Below, piece after piece: positions 9,182 to 18,323 of a stretch of 64,000 nt of DNA. The number at the start of each line of letters is the position of its first letter. Within the stretch, counting starts at the first letter, position 1. Location: NCBI RefSeq assembly GCF_000381065.1, contig NZ_KB905846.1, positions 62,001 to 126,000 on the forward strand, read 5' to 3'. The position numbers were made by a program, and so were the translations under genes. The notes beneath the pieces are model-generated. The model was not told the origin of the DNA, did not search any database, and worked only from the letters and a program-made list of their open reading frames with translations. Source of the stretch: Propionispira raffinosivorans DSM 20765. Its GTDB lineage: Bacteria; Bacillota; Negativicutes; Selenomonadales; Selenomonadaceae.

Positions 9182-10438
9182 TTAACTATTGAAATTCTTT
9201 TGATAAGCTTCGTTAAAACTTTCTTTGGTTAAATCTTTTTCCCAATGAGCAACTACAACAGTTGCTACACAGTTTCCAAAGACATTACAAAATGTACGAA
9301 TCATATCTAAGATTCTATCTACACCAAGAACAATTGCTACGCCATCCGCTGGCAAACCAAATGCAGTTGCTGTAGCTGCCACAACGATGAACCCAGCTCC
9401 CGGAACACCAGCAATACCTTTCGTCGATAGCATCAACGTCAGCATCATGAGTAGCTGTTCACCTAAGGAAAGTTCAATTCCATAAATCTGCGCAATAAAA
9501 ATAACGGTTAAAGAACTATATAATGTCGACCCATCTAAATTAAAAGAATATCCAGTCGGCATAACAAAAGTTACAATATTTTTCGGCACACCTAGTTGTT
9601 CTAATCGCTGCATCGCAATCGGCAAGGCGGCTTCACTGCTTGCAGTCGAAAAAGCCAGTAATAAGGCTTCTTTTACGCCTGTAACTACATGCAGGAAATT
9701 TATACCTGTAATAAACGATGCACAAGTAAGTAAAATAGCTAAAAAGATAATAGCAGCCCCAACAAGTGATAGAATTAATTTTCCGAGTGGAATCAGCATC
9801 GCAACACCAAAACTGCCTACTGTATAAGAAATCATTGCAAAAATACCGATAGGCGCTAATTTCATAACATAATGCGTTACTTTAAACATGGTTTCGGCAA
9901 TACTGCGGCACATATTGACAATAGTTTCACCATCTTTACCAATATGAGCAACACCCACACCAAAAAAACAAGTAAAGAAAATTATTTGTAACATATCATT
10001 GCGTGCACAGGCATCAACAATATTCGTTGGGATAATATGTAAAAGGTATTCACCCATATCAATTGTTTTTTTTGCAGTTGCAGCTGCTTGCGCACTAGCA
10101 TCTGCTGGAATCGGCATATCAACACCTATACCCGGCTGAACAAAATTTACTACAATCAAGCCGACAGCAAGGGCAACGGTAGTCGCTGCTTCAAACCAAA
10201 TAATGGCTTTACCACCTAAACGACCTAGCTTTTTAAAATCTCCTGTTCCAGCAATCCCGATAACCAATGTACTGAAAATCAAAGGCACAACAATCATTTT
10301 GATCATCCGTACAAAAGCATCACCCAATGGTTTCATTTTGGCACCTATTTCAGGAAAGAAATAACCAAAGAGGGCACCAATAACTAAACCCAAAAGAATC
10401 TGTGTACTCAGACCCATTTTTTTCTTACTCTGTCCCAT
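9182..10438 (-). CDS. Dicarboxylate/amino acid:cation symporter (DAACS, GltP/GltT type)
   Basis: A 418-aa membrane carrier that takes up acidic amino acids or C4-dicarboxylates with H+ or Na+. Family marks include MIKMIVVPLIFSTLVIGIA, the HP1-like serine-rich STASSEAALP, the substrate/ion region GYSFNLDGSTLY, and HP2 STKGIAGVPGAGFIV, ending with the GVDRILDMIRTFCNVFGN helix that carries the substrate-contacting Asp and Asn. The length is normal. A GGGGG ribosome site lies upstream. Sequence does not discriminate glutamate, aspartate and dicarboxylate as substrate. Confidence 0.94.
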   Translation of the reverse strand: MGQSKKKMGLSTQILLGLVIGALFGYFFPEIGAKMKPLGDAFVRMIKMIVVPLIFSTLVIGIAGTGDFKKLGRLGGKAIIWFEAATTVALAVGLIVVNFVQPGIGVDMPIPADASAQAAATAKKTIDMGEYLLHIIPTNIVDACARNDMLQIIFFTCFFGVGVAHIGKDGETIVNMCRSIAETMFKVTHYVMKLAPIGIFAMISYTVGSFGVAMLIPLGKLILSLVGAAIIFLAILLTCASFITGINFLHVVTGVKEALLLAFSTASSEAALPIAMQRLEQLGVPKNIVTFVMPTGYSFNLDGSTLYSSLTVIFIAQIYGIELSLGEQLLMMLTLMLSTKGIAGVPGAGFIVVAATATAFGLPADGVAIVLGVDRILDMIRTFCNVFGNCVATVVVAHWEKDLTKESFNEAYQKNFNS

Positions 10439-10552
10439 ACTAAAAAATCCCCCTAACGACGTTTAAGCATTTTATGAATACTCAATACGAACTATACAAA
10501 GAAAAGCTATATTTATATCATCAGACGTCTTTCTTTGCTTTAAGCACAAAGA

Positions 10553-10586
10553 ATATTGTATTATAGTCTTAATAAAAATACAATAT
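10553..10586. promoter_or_regulatory. 34-bp dyad upstream of the symporter gene
   Basis: The inverted arms ATATTGTATT and AATACAATAT are separated by 14 bp. The dyad lies about 115 nt upstream of the symporter start. A second small hairpin (TTCTTTG and CAAAGAA, 10531-10552) is adjacent. It is probably an operator or promoter element for the symporter. The rest of 10439-10746 is AT-rich and holds no gene. Confidence 0.45.
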
Positions 10587-10746
10587 ACGCTTTTAATTTA
10601 TACTGTATACATTGTACCGTATTCAAATAAAATAGTATAGATAAATTTTGGTTTATTCTGTCTATTTATATTCCATAACTTGCTTAAATTAGCGATCCGA
10701 TAATTTTATTAAAATTATTTAATTCAAGTCATATAAATTAACTAAA

Positions 10747-10798
10747 AAAATATCGCAGCAGATGATAGTCTGGCTAGATCACCCACTACGATATTTTA
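10747..10798 (-). terminator. Terminator-like hairpin after the aldehyde dehydrogenase gene
   Basis: The arms AAAATATCG and CGATATTTT enclose about 33 nt, positioned right after the minus-strand aldehyde dehydrogenase, with a following T-rich stretch on that strand. The stem is short and the loop large, so termination is plausible but not certain. Confidence 0.5.
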
Positions 10799-10826
10799 TA
10801 CTAACGCTATTGTTTCGCCGCTAAAC

Positions 10827-12302
10827 TTAATATAAGCCTAATGGTGCTTCACTTAAACTAATAAAAATATTTTTAGTCTGCGAATAATTCTTCAAAATCA
10901 TTTTATGTGTTTCTCGGCCAATACCAGATTTCTTGTAGCCGCCAAATGGAGCATGAGCTGGCAGATTATTATAGTTATTAACCCACATACGCCCAGTTTC
11001 CACGCCTTGTGCCACACGAAAAGCCCGATTGATATCCTTAGTCCAAACACCACCGCCTAGACCAAACTCACTATCATTCGCCAGAGCAATGACTTCTTCT
11101 TCTGTATGGAATTTCAAGAAACATACAACTGGTCCAAAAATTTCTTCCTGTGCGACACGCATTGAATTCGTCACATCAGCCAAAATAGTTGGCTGCATAA
11201 ATGCACCTTTTTCTAGTCCAGCTCCGCTAGCTCTGGCACCACCAGTCAAAATTCGAGCACCTTCTTTTTCGGCAATTTCAACATAACCAAGAATTTTATC
11301 TAATTGTTTCTGATTAACTTGGCTGCCCATCATCGTATCTTTTTCCCAAGGTAAACCAACTTTTACTGCCTCAAATTTTATTTTGACAGCTTCCATAAAT
11401 TTATCATAGACCGTATCCTGAACATATACGCGTGATCCCGCACAGCAAACCTGCCCTTGATTAAACAAAATCCCCATACATACACCTTCGACTGCTTTGT
11501 CCCATGGCATATCATCAAAGAATATATTCGCCGATTTTCCACCAAGCTCCAAAGTAGCCGGAATTAATTTTTTCGCTGCTGCATCGGCCACATCATACCC
11601 CACTTCGGTTGATCCAGTAAATGCCAACTTTCTAATATCAGGATGCTGTAAAATATAATTACCTGCGGTTGAACCTTTACCGGTAATCACATTAATAACA
11701 CCTGGCGGCAAAACTTGCTGCATTAATTTCGCCAATTCTAAAACACTTAAAGAAGTTTCACTCGAAGGCTTGATAACTAAACAATCACCTGCGGCAAGTG
11801 CTGGTGCTAACTTCCAGACTGCCATTACAAGCGGGAAATTCCAAGGGACAATCTGTCCGACGACACCAATAGGTTCATCCAAAATAATACTCAGCGTATC
11901 TTTATCGATTAAAGTTGCTGCGCCTTCTTCCGTTCGAATTGCGCTGGCAAAATAACGAAAATGATCACTTGCTAAAGGAACATCAATATTGCGTGTTTCA
12001 CGAATCGGCTTCCCGTTATCCATTGTTTCAATCATCGCTAAACGGTCTGCATTTTCATCTACTAAATCGGCAATTTTTAACAAAAATGCTGCTCTTTCCG
12101 CTGGACTTGTCTTTTTCCAGCTGGAAAATGCTTTCCAGGCCGCTTTAACTGCTTTATCAACATCCTGCTTAGATGCTAAAGCACAGCTGGCTAATACTTC
12201 TCCAGTAGCTGGACAAACTGCCTCAAAAGTTTTTCCCCCCTCGGCTTCAACCCATTCGCCACCAATTAAAAGTTTATAAACTTTATCCAATGATTTTTCC
12301 AT
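10827..12302 (-). CDS. NAD(P)+-dependent aldehyde dehydrogenase
   Basis: A 491-aa ALDH superfamily enzyme that oxidises an aldehyde to the acid with NAD(P)+. Catalytic residues are in place: Asn155 in VPWNFP, Glu252 in LELGGKS and the nucleophile Cys286 in NQGQVCCAGSR. The cofactor-loop motif FTGSTEVG is near residue 228. The C-terminal PFGGYKKSGIGRE is typical of betaine-aldehyde/acetaldehyde-type enzymes, but the substrate cannot be set from sequence. AGGAGG lies upstream. It is monocistronic, with its own promoter region and downstream hairpin. Confidence 0.95.
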   Translation of the reverse strand: MEKSLDKVYKLLIGGEWVEAEGGKTFEAVCPATGEVLASCALASKQDVDKAVKAAWKAFSSWKKTSPAERAAFLLKIADLVDENADRLAMIETMDNGKPIRETRNIDVPLASDHFRYFASAIRTEEGAATLIDKDTLSIILDEPIGVVGQIVPWNFPLVMAVWKLAPALAAGDCLVIKPSSETSLSVLELAKLMQQVLPPGVINVITGKGSTAGNYILQHPDIRKLAFTGSTEVGYDVADAAAKKLIPATLELGGKSANIFFDDMPWDKAVEGVCMGILFNQGQVCCAGSRVYVQDTVYDKFMEAVKIKFEAVKVGLPWEKDTMMGSQVNQKQLDKILGYVEIAEKEGARILTGGARASGAGLEKGAFMQPTILADVTNSMRVAQEEIFGPVVCFLKFHTEEEVIALANDSEFGLGGGVWTKDINRAFRVAQGVETGRMWVNNYNNLPAHAPFGGYKKSGIGRETHKMILKNYSQTKNIFISLSEAPLGLY

Positions 12303-12476
12303 AGAAATTCCTCCTCGTATTATAAATTATATATATAAGTAAACAGCCAAAAATTTACATTTACTTATTCATCTAATTCATATTTTACCACTTTCCATGG
12401 AAATATCAATGATAATAATTATTAGTTCTAAATTACAATGAAAATCAAGAAGTTTATTCTATTTTCTATATTTTCT

Positions 12477-13139
12477 TTAGGCAGATAGATTCAAAATGGC
12501 TCCAGTCATCGGCTGACCGACATGCTTTTGCCAAATTTCTTTTGGCATTGCTAATAAAAAACGATCGGATTCATTGCGAATCTGTACAGTAGTATTGAGA
12601 ATTTGATTTGAAACCCCCGTACGTCCAAGTAAAACATGTAGGATATGTCCATCTTTTAACAATGCAGATTGTACCTTTTCGGGATCAAGTAAAAGTTCAC
12701 CATTCGCCGCTACTGTAATTCCTATAAACAAAAATGCACTATTATCATATTTTTTTGTTGAAAAAAAACGACTAAATACCACAATATCCGCTAAGACCAA
12801 ACCATTTTCTTTAAAAAAAGAATGCATTGCATTATAGCCGCGAATAAATTCTTCCATATTATATACTACATTCTTGTAATTGTATAAGCGAAAATCTGTA
12901 TGTTTTAAGTATTTACAGCTTACAATCAGTTGATTGATCAATGTATAAAATGTTGTATAGAAACGATTGGTGTCATCAAAAAAGCCCTTGATTCTTTTAA
13001 TATTTTCCAGTTTGTTTTCTGAATTTTCATTTTTTAAAAATTCTTTCAGCTGAGCTGCCCCCATTTTCACAGTACTTGCATACATGCAAAATTGTTCGAG
13101 CTGTGTATATTGTTTGACTGACTGATATCGTTTATTCAT
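12477..13139 (-). CDS. Unknown protein, 220 aa
   Basis: I do not recognise a family. The protein is soluble-looking and alpha-helical in its first half (many Lys, Asn, Phe, Tyr), with a beta-rich second half (IGITVAANGELLLDPEKV, GHILHVLLGRTG). There is no signal peptide or membrane segment. The start is set at ATG 13139 because AAGGTG lies 7 nt upstream; the upstream GTG would sit on that ribosome site. It is flanked by long intergenic spaces, suggesting a single-gene unit. A regulatory or binding role is possible but unsupported. Confidence 0.7.
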   Translation of the reverse strand: MNKRYQSVKQYTQLEQFCMYASTVKMGAAQLKEFLKNENSENKLENIKRIKGFFDDTNRFYTTFYTLINQLIVSCKYLKHTDFRLYNYKNVVYNMEEFIRGYNAMHSFFKENGLVLADIVVFSRFFSTKKYDNSAFLFIGITVAANGELLLDPEKVQSALLKDGHILHVLLGRTGVSNQILNTTVQIRNESDRFLLAMPKEIWQKHVGQPMTGAILNLSA

Positions 13140-13331
13140 ACAAATCACCTTTTCTTGCTAAATTTAAAACTTTACCTATAGAAATATTCAATATTTTTCT
13201 ATATATTCTATAATAACAAAGAGTTCTTTAATTTATTTTAGATTTAGCTTTGAATTTCTTTTGATTTGTCTTTAATTTACATTTATTATAAAAATTATTA
13301 TTTCAAAATATAATGCCTTGTCACCACAAAC

Positions 13332-13386
13332 AAAGGGGATACGAAAAGCAAAAGAGCTCTGCACTCTTGCTTTTCGTATCCCCTTT
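13332..13386. terminator. Long bidirectional hairpin terminator
   Basis: Perfect arms of 23-25 nt (AAAGGGGATACGAAAAGC and complement) surround a 7-nt loop. It follows the stop-distal side of the unknown gene 13427-13927, so it probably terminates that gene on the minus strand. The remainder of 13140-13331 is AT-rich promoter-like DNA without a gene. Confidence 0.88.
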
Positions 13387-13426
13387 ATGATTCCAATTCC
13401 ATTATTTTTCTGTAAGATTTATTCGT

Positions 13427-13927
13427 TCATGCCTGCAGTGTTTTTTTGAACTCACGCAAAAATCCAATGGTACTTCCAGCATCCGAAAGAGTATGTGATA
13501 CTTTTTCTGCATTATGAATCATTTTCGTCATAAATTCATCATAAGAAAATCCAGTTTTCTGTACATCTGTTTCGAGTGACTGATTTGTTCTAAGTGCATT
13601 AAGCCACAAAGTCGAAGAGTCATGTTGTATCTGTTTTTTTTGATCAGCTGATAGTTGATCCATTTTTGCAACCCATGTCCTTTTCACAGCAGCCGGTGCA
13701 GTAAAAGGAGGGAAAGCTAAAGATTTAACATGCTGTTTCTGCCACGACAGGGGAGTTTTAACTAAATCTACTCCCGCATGTTCGAGCTCATCATACATCA
13801 TTTGATCATCTTCATTTAACATTTCCGTTGACGTAGTCTGAGCATCTTCCGTTTGGTTCTTTCCCACTGTTTTATTGCTGCTCTCATTATGCAAAGCAGT
13901 GTTAACAATCTTGACTTCCATACTCAT
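13427..13927 (-). CDS. Unknown soluble protein, 166 aa
   Basis: No family is recognised. The N-terminal third (to about residue 55) is low complexity, rich in Asn/Thr/Glu, and probably disordered; the rest is helical, with WQKQHVKSLAFPPF and LSADQKKQIQHD. There is no signal peptide or membrane helix. The start is placed at ATG 13927 (MSMEVKIVN) because a GAGGAG motif lies upstream, although 13 nt away, which is long; ATG 13921 is also possible. It is transcribed alone toward a strong terminator. Confidence 0.65.
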   Translation of the reverse strand: MSMEVKIVNTALHNESSNKTVGKNQTEDAQTTSTEMLNEDDQMMYDELEHAGVDLVKTPLSWQKQHVKSLAFPPFTAPAAVKRTWVAKMDQLSADQKKQIQHDSSTLWLNALRTNQSLETDVQKTGFSYDEFMTKMIHNAEKVSHTLSDAGSTIGFLREFKKTLQA

Positions 13928-14010
13928 ATAAAATAAACATCTCCTCATTGCATTGAAAACTTATATCTAATTTATATTCTTCGAGAAGATTTTCCCTATA
14001 CCTTTTTTTA

Positions 14011-14814
14011 TTAAAAAACTACTCGCTCCGGATGTGTGTAGATATAAAAGGAATCATTTCGTACACGCCCAATAATTGTAATACCTAAATCTTTCGCTAA
14101 CCCTAAAGCAAGCGTTGTCGGTACCGATTTTGCAATGACACATGGAAACCCCATTTTACTTACCTTAATCAAGATTTCTGATGAAATTCTTCCACTAAAT
14201 ACAATCATTTTATCGTCCATTGTAAGATTCTGCTCTAAACATTTACCATATAGTTTATCAAAGATATTATGCCTGCCTATATCTTCTGAATATACAATTA
14301 AATTGCCCCTTTCCACAACCGCCCCGCTATGCACGCCATACGTTTTGCTATGCGTTGCCGAGACTTCATCCAGTAACGTTGCCGCACATTTTAAGATATC
14401 CGCTGCCTGAAACCTAACCGCACTATCTATATAACGTGTCGTTTGATGGTCATTGGCAAAATAGAACCCAGCACGACCGCGACCGCAGCAAGTCGTTAAG
14501 CAACGCCGCAAATATCCATCCGTTGCTTTTCGTTCAACTAAATCGGCTTCCACATAAACCAGACCGTCTTCTTCATTGATTGTCAACTCTTTTATATCTT
14601 CAAGTTGTTGAATCATGCCCTCAGAAACTAAAAACCCAATGATCAAATATTTTTGATCAACCGGGGAACAAAGCATTGTTGTTGTTTCTTTACCATTTAA
14701 ATAAACCGTTAATGGCATTTCTTCCGATATCCATTGATCCGTTTTCGTAAACAGCCCATTTTTAAATTGAGTTGCTTCATATTTCTGTATTGCTTCTATT
14801 TGTCCTTGTTCCAT
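14011..14814 (-). CDS. fdhD: Formate dehydrogenase accessory sulfurtransferase FdhD
   Basis: FdhD transfers sulfur from a cysteine desulfurase to the molybdenum/tungsten bis-MGD cofactor of formate dehydrogenase. The 267-aa protein shows the family hallmarks: the Cys pair region RRCLTTCCGRGRAG near residues 103-116 (sulfur relay cysteines), YGVHSGAV, and SEDIGRHNIFDK. AAGGAGTG precedes the ATG. It is divergent from the fdnG operon it serves, with about 490 bp between them. Confidence 0.95.
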   Translation of the reverse strand: MEQGQIEAIQKYEATQFKNGLFTKTDQWISEEMPLTVYLNGKETTTMLCSPVDQKYLIIGFLVSEGMIQQLEDIKELTINEEDGLVYVEADLVERKATDGYLRRCLTTCCGRGRAGFYFANDHQTTRYIDSAVRFQAADILKCAATLLDEVSATHSKTYGVHSGAVVERGNLIVYSEDIGRHNIFDKLYGKCLEQNLTMDDKMIVFSGRISSEILIKVSKMGFPCVIAKSVPTTLALGLAKDLGITIIGRVRNDSFYIYTHPERVVF

Positions 14815-14987
14815 TTTTGCACTCCTTACTTTTAAAACCGATTCTTCATTATAGCATATAAATTTTACTAGAATAAAGAAACATCTTTATTGTTTTTCAT
14901 TATGATATCATATGCATATAATGCTGCAATAATACTGTCAAAAGCCTAAAATTAGGTATTTTAAAAAATAATTTTAAAAAATATGAC

Positions 14988-15024
14988 AAAAATCCCCCTT
15001 ACGAAATTTCCAAAAACCCCCTTA
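14988..15024. promoter_or_regulatory. Tandem direct repeats between fdhD and fdnG
   Basis: AAAAATCCCCCTTA (14988-15001) recurs as AAAAACCCCCTTA (15012-15024), about 24 bp apart, or roughly two helical turns. The pair lies about 80-90 bp upstream of the fdnG -35 box and about 175 bp upstream of fdhD, an activator-like position. A CCTAAAATTAGG palindrome (about 14946-14957) is next to it. The cognate factor is not identifiable. Confidence 0.45.
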
Positions 15025-15105
15025 TCGCTTATGCTGTCTTACTGCAAAGGATAAAAACTTAAAAATTCCTATTAACTCTTCTTTGTTTTTCAAGGTTGAT
15101 ACAGA

Positions 15106-15134
15106 TTGACATTTATATAGTCGCAACGTATATT
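15106..15134 (+). promoter_or_regulatory. Sigma-A promoter for the formate dehydrogenase operon
   Basis: TTGACA at 15106-15111, a 17-nt spacer, then TATATT at 15129-15134 give a near-consensus housekeeping promoter, predicting a start near 15141 and a 165-nt leader. The leader carries an exact 12-nt direct repeat TTTTTATCATTA at 15159 and 15175. A GGAGG ribosome site lies 9 nt before fdnG. Confidence 0.75.
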
Positions 15135-15307
15135 ATAGCTAGATTTTATTATTTGTTGTTTTTATCATTAACAATTTTTATCATTACGATAATCACAAAT
15201 AATATATCATCCCTTTGGAGAGCTTTTCTGGTTGAATGATTTTACGTCTAAAATACTTCAACAGAGAAATTTACTCATATATATTTCAGTTATAAGGAGG
15301 CAATAAA

Positions 15308-18300
15308 ATGTACATAAACAGAAGGGATTTTATTAAAACTGCTGGACTGACCGGCATCGGTTTTGTCTTTGCAGATTTTGGTTTTGATATCCCTAAAGTA
15401 AAAGCTGCGACAGAAGATTTCAAATTGACCAAAGCCAAAGAATTTACATCTGTTTGCCATTTCTGTGCATGTGGATGCGGTGTAATCGGACATGTTCGGG
15501 ATGGTAAACTCATTAACCTAGAAGGTGCAACCGATCACATTGTGAACGAAGGCAGCCTTTGCAGTAAAGGTGTTGGCTATGCAGCAATTCCAAATTCAGA
15601 TCAAAGACCAAAAAAGCCTTTATATCGTGCACCAGGCAGCGATCACTGGGAAGAAATCAGTTGGGATGAAGCGATTGAACGTTCAGCCAAAAGCTTGAAA
15701 AAAGCCCGTGATGAAAACTGGACTGAAAAAGAAACAATAGATGGTAAGGAATACAAAGTAAATCGAACGGATGCTATTGGCTTTATTGGGGGCTCGCAGG
15801 TAAATAATGAAGAATGTTATTTATTGGTGAAAATGGCTCGTGCGTTAGGTATTGCCTTTATTGATAACCAAACACGTGTATGTCACAGTGCAACACCACC
15901 AGCTTTAAATGCCGGATTTGGACGCGGTGCCATGACCAACAGTTGGACGGATTTACGCAATACGCAGCTCGTTTTGATTGAAGGCAGTAATATTGCCGAA
16001 TGCCACCCCATGGGCATGAAAGGTATTATGATGGCTAAAGAACGTGGTGCCAAAATCATCCATGTTGATACACGATTCACACGGACTTCAAAAATTGCCG
16101 ATCTTCATGTTCAAGTGCGTCCTGGCACGGATATTGCATTTTTGGGATCAATCATCAATTACATCATGGAAAATAAATTCTATAATGAAGAATTTATGCT
16201 TACGCATACAAATGCATACCATTTAATTAACAAAGATTTCAAATTTGATGATGGTATTTTCTCCGGTTTTAATGGGAAAAATCATAGTTATGAAAGAAAA
16301 ACCTGGGGTTATCAAGTCGATGCTGCTGGTAAACCACTCAAAACAACAGATTTGAATCATCCTGACAGTGTATTTAGCAAATTAAAGGAATTCTACAAAC
16401 GTTATACCTTTGAAATGGCTTCTAATATATCCGGTGCACCGGCAGAGAAAATCAAAGAAGTTGCTGACATGCTCGTGAAATACCAGCCTGGTGTAATCAT
16501 GTATGCTCTTGGTATGACGCAGCATACGGTTGGCGTACAAAATATTCGTTGCTTTACGATCGTACAGCTCTTAATGGGAAACATCGGTCGTTCCGGTGCA
16601 GGGGTTGATGCAATGCGTGGTCAACCAAACGTTCAAGGCTCAACAGATTTTGGTATCATGTATCAATATTTCCCGGGTTATCTTTCTTATCCAACCCACA
16701 AAACAGCTACACTGGAAGAATGGACTAAAGATAACGGCACAGTTGGTAGGAAATCATTGGTCAATCTCTTAAAAGCATGGCTCGGTGAAAATGCCACGAA
16801 AGAAAACAATTTCGGCTTTGATCTTTTATCAAAACGAAACGGATATCATAATGATTCTCTGTATGTTTCTTTTGAAAAAGCCGTTGAAGGTATCGTTAAA
16901 TGCATGTATATCACGGGTCAAAATCCACAAGTTACCAATGCGAATTTATCCATTGTTGATAAAGGTTTAGCAAATTTGGATTCATTGATTGTCCAAGATA
17001 TCTTCGTTACAGAAACAGCTGCTTTCTGGCAAAGACCTGGCTGTGATGCTTCCAAAATCAAAACAGAGGTTATCTTCCTGCCAGCTGCTTCTTATCTGGA
17101 ACGTGAAGGTACACTTATCAATTCGAGCCGCATGATTCAGTGGCGTTATGCCGGTCCGAATCCACCTGGCGATGCAAAACCCGATATTGAAATATGCAAT
17201 CATTTATTTAAGAAAATTCGTGAACTCTATAAAGATTCAACACAAGAAAAAGATCAGATCATCCAAAAATGGACTTGGAATTATCCTGAAAAAGATACGG
17301 CTGAAACCGTTTTAAAAGAAATAAATGGCTATGATTTAAAAACCGGTAAACTTTTAAACAAAATCGGTGAGATGAAAGATGATGGCTCTACCAGTGCCGG
17401 ACTTTGGCTATATGCCGGTGTATTTGGTAATGGTATCAACAAATCGAAACGTCGTGGCGGAACCGATCCGAGTAAGTTAGGAATCTTCCCAGAATTCGCC
17501 TATACGTGGCCAGATAATATGAGAATCCTCTATAACCGTGCCTCTTGTGATAAGAACGGTAAACCATATGATGAAAAACGCAAATTAGTATGGTGGGATG
17601 AATCTGCTAAAAAATGGGATGGCTATGATGTGCCAGATGTACCCAATATTCTTGATGGACCTTCTACACCAAATGGACAAAAACCATTTAGAATGGCGAG
17701 TGAAGGGGTCGGTCGTTTATTTGCTGCTGAGCATAAAGATTTGGACGCTACCATGCAGACACGAGATCATTCCTACACACCAGTTGATGGTCCAATTCCT
17801 GAGTTCTATGAACCAATCGAAAGTCCGACCGAAAATGCATTGCATGCAAAAGTAAAAAATAACCCATGCGTTATCTATCCGCGTGTTCCTGAGCTCCAAA
17901 AGATCGGTACAAAAGAAGAATTCCCTTATGTTCTCTGTACGTCTGGTATTGCAGAACATTGGTGCAGCGGTGCTGTGACAAGAAATGTACCATGGCTCAA
18001 CGAACTCGTAAAAGAACCCTTCATTGAAATTCCGGTTAAACTTGCCGCACAACTCTCAATAAAAAGCGGCACTGATGTCAAAGTCCGTTCAACCCGCGGT
18101 GAAATAAAAGTAAAAGCAATGGTCACAGACCGTGCGAAACCACTTATGATAAACGGTGTAGAAACTTTCATGGTCTGGATGCCATATGGCTGGGGCTTTA
18201 AAGGCTTGAGCAAAGGTCCAAGCACAAATTATATCACGATTGATGCGCTGGACCCGAATGTGCAAATTCAGGAATTTAAAGCTTGTCTCGTTGATGTCAA

Positions 18301-18310
18301 GAAAGCATAA
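15308..18310 (+). CDS. fdnG: Formate dehydrogenase catalytic (molybdopterin) subunit, Cys form
   Basis: A 1000-aa large subunit of a membrane-bound, outward-facing formate dehydrogenase that oxidises formate to CO2. The N-terminus carries a Tat signal (NRRDFIKTAG, hydrophobic stretch to about residue 33). The N-terminal [4Fe-4S] site is C50-x2-C53-x3-C57 with C85. The metal-ligand motif RVCHS puts Cys192 where selenoenzymes have Sec; the codon is TGT at 15881, so no SECIS is needed. The C-terminal dinucleotide-binding domain (about 855-1000) is present. Encoded in one ORF with fdhE, fdnH and fdnI downstream. Mo versus W cannot be told. Confidence 0.95.
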   Translation: MYINRRDFIKTAGLTGIGFVFADFGFDIPKVKAATEDFKLTKAKEFTSVCHFCACGCGVIGHVRDGKLINLEGATDHIVNEGSLCSKGVGYAAIPNSDQRPKKPLYRAPGSDHWEEISWDEAIERSAKSLKKARDENWTEKETIDGKEYKVNRTDAIGFIGGSQVNNEECYLLVKMARALGIAFIDNQTRVCHSATPPALNAGFGRGAMTNSWTDLRNTQLVLIEGSNIAECHPMGMKGIMMAKERGAKIIHVDTRFTRTSKIADLHVQVRPGTDIAFLGSIINYIMENKFYNEEFMLTHTNAYHLINKDFKFDDGIFSGFNGKNHSYERKTWGYQVDAAGKPLKTTDLNHPDSVFSKLKEFYKRYTFEMASNISGAPAEKIKEVADMLVKYQPGVIMYALGMTQHTVGVQNIRCFTIVQLLMGNIGRSGAGVDAMRGQPNVQGSTDFGIMYQYFPGYLSYPTHKTATLEEWTKDNGTVGRKSLVNLLKAWLGENATKENNFGFDLLSKRNGYHNDSLYVSFEKAVEGIVKCMYITGQNPQVTNANLSIVDKGLANLDSLIVQDIFVTETAAFWQRPGCDASKIKTEVIFLPAASYLEREGTLINSSRMIQWRYAGPNPPGDAKPDIEICNHLFKKIRELYKDSTQEKDQIIQKWTWNYPEKDTAETVLKEINGYDLKTGKLLNKIGEMKDDGSTSAGLWLYAGVFGNGINKSKRRGGTDPSKLGIFPEFAYTWPDNMRILYNRASCDKNGKPYDEKRKLVWWDESAKKWDGYDVPDVPNILDGPSTPNGQKPFRMASEGVGRLFAAEHKDLDATMQTRDHSYTPVDGPIPEFYEPIESPTENALHAKVKNNPCVIYPRVPELQKIGTKEEFPYVLCTSGIAEHWCSGAVTRNVPWLNELVKEPFIEIPVKLAAQLSIKSGTDVKVRSTRGEIKVKAMVTDRAKPLMINGVETFMVWMPYGWGFKGLSKGPSTNYITIDALDPNVQIQEFKACLVDVKKA

Positions 18311-18323
18311 TAAGGTGAATAAA

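Noticed and set aside
15308..18310. Selenocysteine formate dehydrogenase
   Set aside because: The codon at the metal ligand is TGT, and the frame is continuous without TGA.
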